Shown piece by piece: positions 10,631 to 23,057 of a stretch of 64,000 bases of DNA. How positions within the stretch are numbered: position 1 is the first letter of the stretch; every line of letters begins with the position of its first letter. The notes beneath the pieces are model-generated. The model saw only the letters and a list, made by a program, of their open reading frames with translations. It had not been told where the DNA came from and searched no databases. The DNA is from Megascapheus bottae (taxonomy: Eukaryota > Chordata > Mammalia > Rodentia > Geomyidae): NCBI GenBank assembly GCA_024803745.1, contig JANJXV010000020.1:23982777-24046776 (forward strand). Reading direction: 5' to 3'. The translations under genes were made by a program, and so were the position numbers.

Positions 10631-11325
10631 ATTTGTTTCTTTGCTCATACTTTCAAAATGCCAAGTTCCAGTGTTCTGTCACTCTTTGTCCCCTGGCCCT
10701 CTGGGTTGCTGAGAGTCCAAGCATTGACACAAGATGGCAAAGGAGGTAAGTATTAAAAAGAAAATGCCAAATATCTTGGTCTCACCCTTCCCCCACTTAA
10801 GAAGAAGGGCAAGAATGACTAAAGAAATGTGAACTGTCTTTTGCACCATTCTGGCTCCTCTGAACTTCACAGCATATGCTAATGCCCTAGTCTCCTGCCT
10901 CAAGCAATACTCTCACTGCCTTTGTGCCACTGGAGGCTCATTGGGGTCCCCTAGAGAGGGAAATGGCTGCCTACAAGAGAACAGCCACTCAAGTGAGGAA
11001 CCACTCAAGACGGTCAGGCTCTCACAACTGGTCTCCAGGAAACACCAGAAACTTTCCAGGTAACTTCTGAAGAGAAGGGAGTACAATTTTAACTGTGTTG
11101 AAACACAAACCATTCTAAAGACTTTGCTTCAATGAAAAATTGTGAAGGAAAGTAACTGATAATCCTGGTAATGTCCAGCTGGAAGCTACTGCCTAGACCC
11201 TGGGCTCCTGTTCCCATGGTGTTTTCCACTGTTGGACCAGTCATCTAGGAGAAGCTAAGTCCTTAGGCCTCAAGTACTTACAAGTCTAAAGCAAAAATAA
11301 GACAATCATGAATAAGTAAATTTAA
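10631..11325. other. No gene seen
   Basis: Unique sequence without a recognised repeat or coding exon. Confidence 0.6.
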
Positions 11326-11582
11326 AAACAGCCAGACACCAGTGGCTCATGCCTATAATCCTAGCTTCAGCTACACAGGCATCTGAGATCTGAGGATCAT
11401 GATTAAAAGCCAACCCAGGCAGGAAACGTCCATGAACCTCTTATCTCTAATTAACCACAGAAGGCTGGAAGTGAAGATATGGCTCAAGTGGTAGAGTGCT
11501 AGCCTTGAGCAAAAAAACTCAGGCACAGTGACCAGATCCTGAGTTCAAGCCTCATAACCAGCAACAACAAAAAGACAAAATA
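11326..11582 (+). mobile_element. SINE-B copy
   Basis: CAGTGGCTCATGCCTATAAT start and full right half ending in a CAA/A-rich tail. Confidence 0.85.
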
Positions 11583-11593
11583 TATATATATAT

Positions 11594-11818
11594 AGCTTCT
11601 TGCTAGTGGCTCACATCTGTAATTCTAACTACTCAGGCGGCCTAGATATGAGGATCACTATTTGAAGCCAACTGGAGCAGAAAAATCCCCATAAGACTCT
11701 CATATCCATTCAAACAGAATAACAACAACAAAAAATGGAACTGCACTGTGGCTCAAGTGGTAGAGCACTAGCCTTGAGCTGAAGAGCCCAGAGTTTAAGC
11801 ATAGAATAGAGCATCTCA
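11594..11818 (+). mobile_element. SINE-B copy, adjacent to the previous one
   Basis: A second, independently diverged SINE-B just after a (TA)n run at 11,580-11,594. It lacks the last part of the right half. Confidence 0.8.
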
Positions 11819-12475
11819 AATGGGTACTACAAATTGAATGCTGTGATCCCATCGTCCATCAAGGTCTCATTCCCAATAATAACTCATTAGCTATCATAGG
11901 TTGTCCTACAGGTAAGGCATCAGCTCATTGGAGATGACATTCACTTGAAGCTAAACTTGCACCCACATTAAGAATTCTGCCAGGTCAGCTCCATGCCATT
12001 CTATTCACTATTGTACTTATTATTGCTACTTTGGGTGCTTTCATTTCTTTGCCATGGGAGGCTCAACTCGTCCAATAAGTTTTGTTTCAAGCAAACATGG
12101 AAAATGCTGAGGACCGCACAACTCAAGTACGTGAGTGCACACAGCGAAGAGCAGAGCAGCGGAAGGAACATTGAGCTATAACACATGATGGCCCGCTGTC
12201 ATCCCCAGCGTTCACATGGAATCTTTATTACTAGAACTCTGCTAAGCAATAAACATAATTTTAACCATAGTTGTGCTCTTATATTCAATACACAGAATAA
12301 ATTTCAACTCTGTTTTCAGTAGTATATCCTTAGGGATATACTCCAAAGGGAGACTGACAGGCTTCTGAGGGGAAAAAAAAAACTCCCATTGGTTTGTTTT
12401 CATTGATTTTTGTTCTAAAGGTGATGTACATAAATCAAGTGATGAGTACATTTCTTTTTCTCTTTTTTCTTTTTT
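11819..12475. other. No gene seen
   Basis: Unique AT-rich sequence. The short frames on both strands around 12,000-12,180 lack any recognisable domain. Confidence 0.6.
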
Positions 12476-12676
12476 TCTTTTTAAATTTTTGCCAGTCGTG
12501 GGGCTTGAGCTCAGGGACTGAGCACTGTCCTTGGGCTTTCTCAAGGCTAGAGCTCTACCACTTGAGCCACAGCACCTCTTCTGGCCTTTTCTGTTTATGT
12601 GGTACTGAGGAATCGAACCCAGGGCTTCGTGCATGCTAGGCAAGCACTCTACCACTAGGCTATACTCCCACCCCAT
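12476..12676 (-). mobile_element. SINE-A copy
   Basis: Antisense right half (CTCTACCACTTGAGCCACAG) and left half ending AGGCTATACTCCCACCCC. Confidence 0.9.
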
Positions 12677-12892
12677 ACATTTCTTTTTGAACAGTGTCAC
12701 CTTTTCCCTCTTAAATCTCCCAGCTTCTTTTTCTTATCTCCCCTAACCCACAAGCTGTATAGTTCATTTTCAACATAGTGCTTAGTAAGTATCACTGCTG
12801 CATTTGTTCACCCTTTGTTCCATCACTTCTGAGATCCCCCTTACCTCCCACTGGCTTCTAATGTAAGATCAGAGAGAAACAAATTATCAGAC

Positions 12893-12893
<1 letters not shown>

Positions 12894-12924
<31 letters not shown>
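12894..12924. repeat. (GT)n microsatellite
   Basis: About 15 GT units. Confidence 0.95.
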
Positions 12925-12926
<2 letters not shown>

Positions 12927-12949
12927 CAAGCATGTGCGTGTGCATGCAC

Positions 12950-13148
12950 ACATACAGGCACCAGGGCTTGCAATCAGCCTTTCTGCTCTAGGCTGAAGTT
13001 CTATCACTTTAGACATACTTCCACTTGCTGGTTAACTAGAGATATGAGTTTTATGGATTTGTCTGCCTGGGAAGGCATTGAACCTCAATCCTTAGGTCTC
13101 TCCCTACTAAGTAGCGGAGATTACAGGTGTTAGCCAACAGTTCCAGGC
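12950..13148 (-). mobile_element. Diverged SINE-B
   Basis: The antisense order is kept (GTTAACTAGAGATATGAG, CCTGGGAAGGCATTGAACC, GATTACAGGTGTTAGCCA), but with many changes. Confidence 0.65.
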
Positions 13149-14446
13149 TTCAGAGGGCCCTCACTTGATGTCACAAACTAGCCTTCAGCCACCTGTTTCT
13201 AGTTCTTTGAGATATAAACTATTAAAAAAAAGTACTGATTTTTGTGAGATAATTCCAATATGTTTTAAGATGTAGAACCACCAAGTTTTAAATGAAAATA
13301 CTTTTCTAGTTCATTCATCTCATTGTTGCTTCTATCTTCTTTCTGAATGTTCCCAAAATCCCATTGTTTGGGGCAGTGGGGGAGCTAACTCTAAGAGTCT
13401 TGCTCATTACATAATTGAAGAGAGTTCAAAATGTCTCAGTGGGTCATTAAAGATGAGAAGCTGCACTCTATCGCGACAATCAAAGCAATCGATTATAAGT
13501 TGTTACTGAACACAGTTCTGCCTCAAGGATGTAAATCTACAATTGACATTTCAGGATGTTTCTACATTCTTAAAAATTATACATAATTTCTCTCTGTCTT
13601 GTTCTTTTACGTCTATTTGCTGGGTTCCCCCACACACACCCCAGAATCACCATTACAGTCTCCTGCTGTCTCAAGAGCATGCTTTCATTTGCCACCCTAG
13701 GTCACTTCTCCTCAAAATTAACACAGCCGTTGAGCTGCTATTGAAAGGAAGAAATCTAATCTATGTAATAATAGAAGAAACATCACTCCTCCATAAAATA
13801 CCCCCAGCACTTTTCAAGAAGAGGCATCAATGTGTGGAGATTGGTGGGGATAGAGGGATCCCCACAGCATGTCTCAAAAAAAGCGTCTTCAGCCATCTGT
13901 TTTTTGAGATATAAACTGTAAGGGAACTTTAAAGACCCTGAAGGGCCATGATGCCCAAACAGAAATGGTAAAGGACCACAGAGCAGCCATGAGAAAAGCT
14001 ATTCCTGCATACTATGGACATGTGGGCAGAGCAAATTATAGATGAACCTGCTGCTAGCAAAGCACAAGGGAGCTGATATGGCCTGTCTTGAAGGTCTCTG
14101 GCTATCCTCCATCTGGTCACTATTTCTAGAGCATTAAGAAGGGATAAGACTTGTCTGTTATTTCCCAATAACAATAAATAAAGATATTAATGATAAATGA
14201 CAAAATAATGCATAATAATAACTAAAGATGAGGTATATAATAATAACTAAAGATGCTATGCATCTGGCACTATTCTAAGGATTTTGTATGTATATGAACT
14301 CATCCTTATGGCTGCCGTTCTGGGTCTGGCTTGTGCAAAGCCACTACTAATCACTGATCACCTTGTAAGACCAGTACAGTGGTGAGAGAGTAGGGGGGAA
14401 GGGGAAGAAGAGATCATTCTTGGGGAGACAAAATAGTAGATAAGGA
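13149..14446. other. No gene seen
   Basis: Unique sequence. A roughly 30-base segment around 13,183-13,225 recurs at 13,887-13,921. A short tandem duplication (ATAATAACTAAAGATG) lies at 14,214-14,252. Confidence 0.6.
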
Positions 14447-14690
14447 TTTTCTTTCTTTCTTTCTTTCTTTTTGGTCAGTCCTAGGGCTTGAACTCTGGGC
14501 CTGAGTGCTCTTCAGCTCAAGGCTATCATTCTACCCCTTGAAGCACAGTGTCACTTCCAGTTTTCTAGCAGTTGATTGGAGATGAGTCTCATAGACTTTA
14601 GTTTATGGCTTTGAACTGCAATCCTCAGATCTCACCCTCCTGAGGAGCTAGGATTGCAGGCCTGAGCCACCAACGCCTGACAAAAAATTT
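14447..14690 (-). mobile_element. SINE-B copy
   Basis: A (TTTC)n antisense tail at 14,450-14,470, the right half, and a left half ending GATTGCAGGCCTGAGCCACC. Confidence 0.85.
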
Positions 14691-15582
14691 CCTTCTTCTA
14701 AATCTATCTATGATATTTCAAAATTTGGTAAAAAATGCAGTTTCTTCAGTTATTCTCTTCATTTTAAGGAACATTTTCATTTGGGGATGACATTAATGAG
14801 TCCCAGTTGGGGGCCGATTGGGTGACAGATTAGTGTTGGCACTTGCAGTTGATAGGGCCCACATTTCAGGAAACTGATGTTTTTCTAGAAGGACAATGGA
14901 GTTAGATAAAATTGATGAAAGGTGGTGAGCAAATTACACTTTTAAGGTTGTTCTCTCAATGGTAACAAACTAGTCATTGTGCATTTAAACCTGTCCTAGG
15001 AAAAATAGTAATAAACATTCGTTTTCCTCTTCTACCCTGATTAACCTTGTACTGACCTTAGAATTTACCTGGTGGAAGATGCTTCCTCCTGCCAGTTACG
15101 CAGAGCAATCCCACTCTGACCAAGACTTCCTGTTCTGGGAGGTGACAGCCAACCCTGATTGGCTCTTTGCCCTACCAAGACCAGAGGGTGTTGGTCACAA
15201 GAAGGATTCAGACTTTCTTCTTAGCTTCCTGAAGTTTGGAAATTTTGGTAGCACTTGACAATGCAAACCTGCATACAACAACAAAAACCCATTCCATCAA
15301 TCTATAGAGCTTTCCCAAATGATAATCACATGGGAGGTCCAGTTAGTAAACCAGTGGCAATTTGTGAAGCCTCCCACCATGGTGACCACATAACCTGATT
15401 ACTGCTTCAACTGTGGTGATTCTACTTTGGTCCTGAGTAAAGGAACTATAAGAAACACAGCTATAATTTCTGGCCCTGTCTAGCTCCAGCTCTAGGGAAA
15501 GTGATTGTGAATGGTACAGTGTGCCTTTCACAGCATAGTTATTTCTTCTAACCTAACATGTAGGTATTCATCCTATGAGCAT

Positions 15583-15584
<2 letters not shown>
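14691..15584. other. No gene seen
   Basis: Unique sequence with no exon or repeat recognised. Confidence 0.6.
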
Positions 15585-15640
<56 letters not shown>

Positions 15641-15641
15641 T
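15585..15641. repeat. (CA)n microsatellite
   Basis: About 27 uninterrupted CA units. Confidence 0.95.
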
Positions 15642-16039
15642 AGTATTAGCAGACACTCTTATCATTCCAGTCCAACTTGGGCAAGTTTATTCCTATGATG
15701 ACAGAGAGCCATTCTCTAGGAGAGCCTGAGCTTCAGCAGTGACAATCAGGTGAGACACAGAGGGTACAACACCACAAAGATCATGAAATAACAAACACAT
15801 GTATTACTTACTTACTGACCCATGAGAGAAGGTAACGTGGGAAGTCTGGAAATGGCAGGCAGGGTGTTCATCCAGGGGATATTACAGAGTAAGGAGCTCT
15901 AGAATATGGGTATCCAGAGTCTCTTATTTGTACTCAGTAGATATTCTTTGAGGAAATGCAAAGCAATATCATAAAGTTCTACTTCAAGATTTGGGGCTCA
16001 TGACACCACAGAGATATCCACAACTGGTTAAGTATATGA
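15642..16039. other. No gene seen
   Basis: Unique sequence. Confidence 0.6.
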
Positions 16040-16240
16040 TACATCAGTTGAGGATGGTGATGCACCTGTTATCCCAGCCATGGGAAAGGCTCTAGGTAGG
16101 CAGAGGAGGCCTTCCCTGGGAATACTTCAAGACCCCCACCTAAAAAAAACAAAAACAAAAACAGTGTGGCTCAGGTAGGAGTACCTTCTTACTAACTGAA
16201 AGGCCCTGAGTTCAAATCCTAGTACTAAAGCTTTATAGAT
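16040..16240 (+). mobile_element. B1-like plus ID-like remnant
   Basis: A B1-like part (GATGCACCTGTTATCCCAGC, then CAAGACCCCCACC and an A-run) and an ID-like part (GTGTGGCTCAGGTAGGAGTA, GAGTTCAAATCC). An old composite SINE. Confidence 0.55.
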
Positions 16241-16279
16241 AGGTACTATGATTGTTTGACTGACTGATATGTCTGTAAG

Positions 16280-16332
16280 ATATAAATGATAATATATATA
16301 CATATATATATTATGTGTATATGTATATATGG
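16280..16332. repeat. (TA)n-rich simple repeat
   Basis: Imperfect TA/TATG units. Confidence 0.85.
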
Positions 16333-16679
16333 GTGGACAATCAGAAGGCAGAGGTTTCAGTGGTAAAGTAAGAACAGTGTCAAGAAGAGTATGCAGTTTT
16401 CTTTGGGAGATAAATGACAATAGGAATCTAGCAGAAGTACTAATAAATGTCTGTTCTCAAAGAACTTCCAGGGAATTACTTAATTTAATGAAATAGCTGT
16501 CAAGGTGGGGATTTCAGGTCCATTTCAAATTAGAATGGCAAAAACTGGGAGATGAACGCAAAAGGGCAAAAGGCATTCATACGTATATGCACAGACAACA
16601 AAGAGAAACTCCTTCAGAGCAATCATATATTCAATGACTGCCTGCAATGAATTTAAGAACCCCATTTTTTATTTCCTTT

Positions 16680-16915
16680 AATGTCAGTTCTGGGGCTTAA
16701 ACTCATGGTGTGGGTACTAGTTCTTTGTTGTTGTTGCTGCTGCTGTTTTTCATCCACAGCTGATGTTCTACCACTTGAGTCATAGCTCCACTTCTGGCTT
16801 TTTGGTGTTTAATTGGAAATAAGGTCTCACAACTTTTTCTGGAAGTTTACTTTTTGAAATAGCTGGCTTTGAACTGTGATCCTGATATCTCATCCTCCTG
16901 ACTTAGAACCTCATT
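16680..16915 (-). mobile_element. SINE-B, diverged, with internal (TTG)n
   Basis: Antisense right half interrupted by TTGTTGTTGCTGCTGCTG at 16,727-16,744; left half truncated. Confidence 0.7.
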
Positions 16916-17691
16916 TTACATATGCATCATATTTTATTTTGTTTTATTCTCATAAAATTCATTGCTTTTAGTTGAGAAAAAGCTTTCCAATGTGACTAAA
17001 GAACTATGCTCTAAAACGGGCCAGTCCCTTAGCTAAATTTTGACATAGTTTCTTTGAACTCTAAAGACATATGACCCAACTACGTTCTGCAAAGTGGGCA
17101 TGTTTAAAATATGATTGCCATGGTTACACTCACTATAAAATAGTACATTCTGCCAAAGTTTATTTAACTCTGAATTTCAGTGAATCCATTTTATATTCCT
17201 CTAGAACAGAAGAAATAACATTCCAATGTCTGTTAGCTCAGCAAGGAAGACAATGAATTAAACCATGATTCAATAATAAGCAAGGTAGAAAAGAAAGAGA
17301 GCTCTCATTTAAAATGGAAATGAGATGTTATGCTGAGGACAAAAAGGAAGAAAATGAGTTTAAAAGACAACCATGAAGTTATGATAGCTCTGATGTGGTA
17401 GCATTGTGACAGATTTCTAACCCATGATTAATTTAACCAGTCACATGAGTCAACTTGACAGTTATGTCAAAATTACTTGGCCTGAACAATAAATTCTGAA
17501 AATAGTTTCAGCAGATATGAAAGAAAGTAGGGAAGAGGGTGGAGAAAAGGGGAAAGGGAAGACAAATCAGTTAAAAGAAAGGTAAGCCTGGTAATGAAGG
17601 ATTCTATCCACATGTCAATCTACTGGCCTGACCAAGACTACAGACTCTTCAACATTGATTCCTTTCAACATGTTCTATCAAGAAAGAGGCC
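16916..17691. other. No gene seen
   Basis: AT-rich unique sequence. Confidence 0.6.
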
Positions 17692-17925
17692 CCTTTGTCA
17701 GGTGCTGGTGGTTCACACCTGTAACCCTAGCTGCTCAGGAGTCTCACATCTGAGTGAGGATCATGGTTCAAAGCCAGTCTTATCTCCCATTAACCAGCAA
17801 AAAGCTCTCAGTAGTCGTGTGGCTCAAGTGATAAGTACTAGCCTTGAGTGAAAAAGCTAAGGTACAACGCCCAAGGCCTGAGTGTAAGCCTAAGCACTAG
17901 CACAAAAATAAGTAAGTAAATAAAT
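17692..17925 (+). mobile_element. SINE-B copy
   Basis: GGTGGTTCACACCTGTAACC start; right half with an (AAGT)n/(AAAT)n tail. Confidence 0.85.
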
Positions 17926-18359
17926 AACAGAGAAGTCCTTTCAACTCCCAGTAAGACATTGCTGGTTCATATCTGGAACCAATTACTCAAAAGTGCAAAA
18001 TTAAGAGTCATCTAATCTGCATGTGATTTAAAAAATACTAGAGGTCTATTCACCCCATCCTTTTGCAATCCCATTGGGACAATGAGCCTGAAAGCTTCAT
18101 TTATTATGACCCTTCTGTTATTTTATTCTCTGGAAAGTCTCTGGAAAAGCAAATATTAGTGCTTCTGCAGAACACCTTGCCACCCATCTCTCTAGACATC
18201 CTTCTACTGAACATGACGATGCTTTTCTAGTTGCTAACTATGAATTTGTAAAGATTACTGATTTCAAATTGTCTGAAAATGAATAAGCCAAGTTCATATG
18301 AATATCGTTACATATATGATTCATTAAAGATGTAAGTCAAAAGCTAGAGAAAAACACAC
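17926..18359. other. No gene seen
   Basis: Unique AT-rich sequence. Confidence 0.6.
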
Positions 18360-18570
18360 AAAAATGGGTGCGGTGGCTCACACCTATAATCCTAGCTACT
18401 GAGGAAGCTGAGATCTGAGGATCTCGGTTCAAAGCCAGCCCAGGCACTACACAGCTAAGAGACTCTTATCTCCAATTAATCACTAGAAAATGGGAAGTAG
18501 GGCTGAGGCACAAGTGCCCAGAACTTAGTGCCCAGGTCCAGAGTTCAAGCCCTATGACCTACCAAAAAAA
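18360..18570 (+). mobile_element. SINE-B copy
   Basis: GGGTGCGGTGGCTCACACCT start and a shortened right half. Confidence 0.85.
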
Positions 18571-18606
18571 TTAAAAAATGAAAACTAAATTTAAAAATAC
18601 ACAAAC

Positions 18607-18802
18607 AGGGGCTGGGAGTTTGGCCTAGTGGTTAAAGTGCTTGCCTAGCATGCATGAAGACCCGGGTTCGATTCCTCAGTACCACATATAGAAAAAAGCC
18701 AGAAGTGGTGCTGAGGCTCAAGTGGTAGAGCTCTAGCCTTGAGAAAGTCCAAGGACAGTGCTCAGGCCCTGAGCTCAAGCCCAGGACTGGCAAAAAAAAA
18801 TA
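18607..18802 (+). mobile_element. SINE-A, well preserved
   Basis: Nearly identical to the copy at 1,656 over the ID-like half. The A-tail is followed by TACACAAACA, which also occurs before the element (AATACACAAACA at 18,596), a probable target-site duplication. Confidence 0.9.
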
Positions 18803-18839
18803 CACAAACATTATAAATGCTAAATTATGTCATTCATAT

Positions 18840-19018
18840 GTTTTTTTTTCTCAAGGCTAGCGTTCTACCACTTGAGTCTCAGCTCCATTATCAGCCTTTT
18901 GGTAAGAGAAGAGAAGTCCCACAGACCTTCTTGCCCAAGATTACTTTGAACTGTGGTGCTCAGATCTTAGCTTCCTGTGAGACAGCATTATCAACATGAG
19001 GCACCAGTACCTGGCTAC
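18840..19018 (-). mobile_element. Partial SINE-B
   Basis: Antisense; begins within the right half (TCTCAAGGCTAGCGTTCTAC) and ends in a decayed left half. Confidence 0.7.
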
Positions 19019-19067
19019 TGCTTAACTACTGAAATACAATTCTGGATGAAAAAAGAAAAAAAGAAAA

Positions 19068-19275
19068 AAAAAGTAGGTGTGGCAGCATGTACCTGTTATC
19101 CTAGTTACTTAGGAGGCTAAGGTAGGAGAATTATTTTGAGGATAGCTTGGGCAATATATGGAAGCAACTCTGTTGAAAGAAAGAGGGGGAGAAGGAGAGC
19201 GAGAGGAAGGAAGGGACTGAGAGAAAGAAAGAGAGGACAGAAGCAAGGAAGGAAGGAAGGGAGGGAAGGAGTCTT
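19068..19275 (+). mobile_element. B1-like SINE with purine-rich tail
   Basis: CAGCATGTACCTGTTATCCTAG start, followed by a (GAAA/GGAA)n tail at 19,176-19,270 that yields spurious Arg/Lys-rich frames. Confidence 0.65.
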
Positions 19276-19859
19276 TTCAAAATTAGAGAGACAATGCTTA
19301 GTAATAATCAAGTCTTGAAACAATGTAAATGAAGGAACTACAATCACATATCTGAGCAAAGATATGCTCAGACACAAAAAAGTATTGATTTCTTGCTGAG
19401 ACTTTGTAAATGATAAAATTATTCCCTAAAAAAAACAAAATTAAAAGTCAACTATACAACATAAGGTGGTCCTACAGCGGAAGCTGTGCTCTGTGCCAAT
19501 ACCGGGGATCCTGGGGCCTGAGCTTGGCAACTGCATCAGTATTCCTCAGGGAGCACAGCTAGAGTATAAACGCTAGATTCCAAACGTGTGGGCGAGGTAC
19601 AATGTTTTCTTAGTTGCCTTTAATATGCAGCCTGAGGTAGAGGACATTACTCATCTTTCACCAGATGAGATTTACAGGCAAAAAAAAAAAAAAAAAGCAA
19701 TTATCTATCTTTTGTTCAGATCTGACTCAGTCCAAAAAGTAATAATTTTCTATGATTAAATGTAGGCTGAGGATTATTTGTTATACACAATTCTATATAA
19801 CAACACTCAAGCAAACTTCAAAATGGATTCAATCACCACTGAAATCTTGGCTTCCTATA
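19276..19859. other. No gene seen
   Basis: Unique sequence with one 17-base A-run at 19,681. Confidence 0.6.
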
Positions 19860-20008
19860 TATTTTTTATTTTAAAAAATGTTTGGGGGTCAGGGTAGGGA
19901 AATGGGGACCAAAGCAAGAGAAAGGGTATCAATGTTTGTCAAGCAATGCACCTTCTATCTGGTGAATATAATGTAACCCTTCTATTAATTACAATAAAAA
20001 AATATATA
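19860..20008 (+). mobile_element. L1 3' UTR tail only
   Basis: Matches the last ~145 bases of the L1 at 28,254-30,870: GGGTATCAATGTTTGTCAAG, GCACCTTCTATCTGGTGAAT, then the A-rich end. Extremely 5'-truncated. Confidence 0.85.
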
Positions 20009-20011
20009 TGA

Positions 20012-20202
20012 GGGGCCGGGATTTTGGCCTAGTGGAAGAGTGCTTGCCTAGCATGCACAAAGACCTTGGTTTGATTCCTCGGTACCACATACATAGAAAA
20101 AAAGCTGGAAGTGATGCTGAGGCTCAAGTGGTAGAGCTCTAGCCTTGAGAAAGTCCAAGGACAGTGCTCAGCCCCTGAGCTCAAGCCCAGGACTGGCAAA
20201 AA
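20012..20202 (+). mobile_element. SINE-A copy
   Basis: Complete dimer with a short A-tail. Confidence 0.9.
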
Positions 20203-20211
20203 AAAAACCCA

Positions 20212-20215
20212 CACA

Positions 20216-20261
<46 letters not shown>

Positions 20262-20278
20262 TGTGTGTGTGTGTGTCT
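20212..20278. repeat. (GT)n microsatellite
   Basis: About 30 GT units with one interruption, just past the SINE-A tail. Confidence 0.95.
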
Positions 20279-20809
20279 GATGTCTGTTCAGACTATGTTT
20301 TTAGGTATAGTGTCTTATGAACATTGCATTAAAATTTTTTAGAGGTCCATCGATGTTTCTGCTACTTCATCCCTTGTTTTCATAGGCACTGGTTTCCAGA
20401 AATGTCTGACATTTTCCTCTTGAGCACATCACAGTGTATACTTTGAAAGTTGAGACTATCAGTAAGTGTCTTCTGTAAGCATGCTACCCAATATTATATT
20501 CTATTTGCATCTGTAGATCCCATTCATTATTAACAACTTTATTAATTTGCATTATTGATTAATACCTTTCTACAGTTGTAAAAATTTTCACTTACATTCT
20601 AAATCAAGAGCCTGAAGATGCCCTAGACAAGTCTCGGTAAGCGATGACAAAGCAAAATGGAAATATTGAATTGAAACCTAAAGACCTGACATGTTAGACT
20701 ATTTACCTTCCCCCTGGGTCAGTCCTCTACAGCTACAGATTCTACATTTATGTAGAATCAAACACAAATTCAAACTATTCAGAAAGTAAAAAAGAGAGAG
20801 AAAGAGAGA
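20279..20809. other. No gene seen
   Basis: Unique AT-rich sequence. Confidence 0.6.
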
Positions 20810-21048
20810 CAGCCAGGTACTGGTGGTTCATATCTGTACGCCTAACTACTCAACAGGCTAAAATTGCAATCAGAAACTAGCCTGGGGAGTAAAGTCTGTG
20901 AGACTCTTAGCTCTAATCAACCAGCAAAAATCTAGAAATAAAGGTGCGGCTCAAGTGGTAGAACACCAGCCTTGAGTGAAAAAGCCAAGGGACAACATGA
21001 GGCCCTGATTTCAAGTCCTAGTAGTATTGACATGTACACGTGCGCGTG

Positions 21049-21100
<52 letters not shown>
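20810..21100 (+). mobile_element. SINE-B ending in (CA)n
   Basis: A diverged SINE-B (GGTACTGGTGGTTCATATCT start) whose 3' end passes into (CG)n/(CA)n at 21,040-21,099. Confidence 0.8.
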
Positions 21101-21102
<2 letters not shown>

Positions 21103-21239
21103 TTGTATCTATTCTGAACATAAAGGCCACTTCTTGATGAATAGTATGGTATAAAAATGATCTGACTTGCATTTTATAGCATCTCACATTATGAATAATC
21201 TAGAGATAATGTTAAATATGTAACACTGTTATTTTATAT

Positions 21240-21590
21240 AAGGAAGATGACCATCTCCAAGTTTAGTATCCATAGATTATCCTGGAAGAAATTTCCAATA
21301 AATACTAAGGAAAAATGTTACTCATTTCTTCAGCTGAACAAAAATGCTCTCAGTCAAAGGTTATACCTCCACCCTCCAAAGTCCATTTCTCCTGCCCTAA
21401 TCAGCCTGGATGGTGGCAGGCAAACCTGCCTGTTTCCAAAGCCAAAGATGTGTGCATCACAGTTCAACTTCTACCTGCTAATTCTGCTTCCCTCTCTTGC
21501 AAGAGCAAGTCCTAATAAATCATCTGTAACAGAATCTCTATCTTAGAGTCTGTTGCCGTGGAAACCAAGCCTCATCATCTCTGCCCCCAA
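21240..21590 (+). mobile_element. Candidate solo LTR (ERVL/MaLR style)
   Basis: The block ends with an AATAAATCATC-type signal, a TCTCTATCTTAGAGTCTGTT run and GGAAACCAAGCC. That is the usual 3' end order of ERVL-related LTRs (poly(A) signal, then '...AGAGTCTG...', then the LTR edge). No 5' edge is seen, so this is tentative. Confidence 0.35.
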
Positions 21591-22559
21591 ACTAGCAATG
21601 TGAATACAAAAATCACTTCACCACCACAGCTCTTGCTGTAATTGAAATCTTACTGAGCTTGAGGCCACAAGAACTTTACAGGACCATGCCAAAAAAAAAA
21701 AAGTCCAGCAATGATAGAGAGTTGTCCTTATACTGCACCTGTTGTAGCCAAGTTTATAGATTTGTGCAGCCACTCTTTTTAGATGGCAAGGAAGAAAAAT
21801 TCTGTATTCTAACAAGTTTATTGATTCCAAGGGAGCCTAGAACCACTCGCTGAATAGGAAAATAGGAAATTGCCTGGGATAAGTATAGCTCTGTCTAGCC
21901 AGGATAGCCCAGCTTAGCTAGAACTTTGCTAGCATTAGCTCTAAAAGCTGATATTCCAAAAATGCACTCAGTACCAAGCAAAGCCGAATAGTTTACACAT
22001 CCTGTGCCCCTAGGTCCTTTAGAGTCACTCAATTGCTTTAGTTTTGAAACTCTGGCTGCCTTGATTGGCCATGAGCTAGAATTAAGTCTCCACTACAAGA
22101 ATAGATTATGTTTCCTGCTGGATTCTTTCATAGCCCTCTATAGTTCTTCTGGAAGGCTTATCATGACTATAATTGTTAGTTTATAATTATTTAATCCCTG
22201 TATCTTCATGTAGCCTGCAAGTGTTGGGTGGGCCAGGATACCTTGCTTAAGATTGTATTCTTAGTGCTCAACCGAGGGCCTGGAACACAATAGTGATAAA
22301 TACTTGTTAACTAAAGGAGTGAAAGGGGGAAAAAAAGATGGATGACTAAGAGGAGGAAAAGGTGTAGGTCAGTTGATGTGAACATACATATATACACACT
22401 GCGGGATGCTACCTGTGTGCTACCTCTGCCCACCTCCATGTTCCTGTAAATCACTGCCCCACCCAGACTGACAAGTATTCATAATAAACATTATGACTGA
22501 TCATTTGTGCCTAGTAGGCCCTCGATTAAAAATATAGCATTGTGGAGGGTTTGGGGTGA
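21591..22559. other. No gene seen
   Basis: Unique sequence. The AATAAACATTATGACTG motif near 22,481 is not attached to any recognisable transcript. Confidence 0.55.
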
Positions 22560-22790
22560 GTTTTTTTATGTTTGTTTTATGCTACTCCTAGGGCCTTGAA
22601 CTTGGGGTCTGAGTGTTTTTCCTGTGCTTTTTCACTCAAAGATAGTGCTCTATCACTTGAGCCACAATTCCACTTTTGGCTTTTTGGTGATTAATTGGAG
22701 ATACAAGTCTCGTAGACTTTCTTTCCTAAGCTGGCTCTGAACTGAAATCCTCAAAGCTTAGACTCTTGAGTAGCAGTATTATGTACCATT
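22560..22790 (-). mobile_element. SINE-B copy
   Basis: Antisense right half (CACTTGAGCCACAATTCCAC) and a decayed left half. Confidence 0.8.
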
Positions 22791-22859
22791 TCATATTTTT
22801 TCCCATGCTGCATGCTATTACTATTCAAAAAATAAAAAGCACAGCTGACAGCTATTTAA

Positions 22860-22926
22860 AAAAAATAAAGACCATGCCCAGGCCCAGAGTTCAAGCCCCT
22901 TGACTGACCAAAAAAAAAAAAAAAAG
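22860..22926 (+). mobile_element. SINE-B 3' end fragment
   Basis: Only CCCAGGCCCAGAGTTCAAGCC to the A-tail remains. Confidence 0.7.
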
Positions 22927-23057
22927 ATTAAAGTAAAAGCAAACAAGACTTTTCCAAGTCAAAAACTGAAATTTTATATTTTGAGAAGGTTTTCTGTGAA
23001 GATCTGACATGGATTTTAATGGAGTTAATAAATATTTGTTGGATTTAAAAAAAAATC

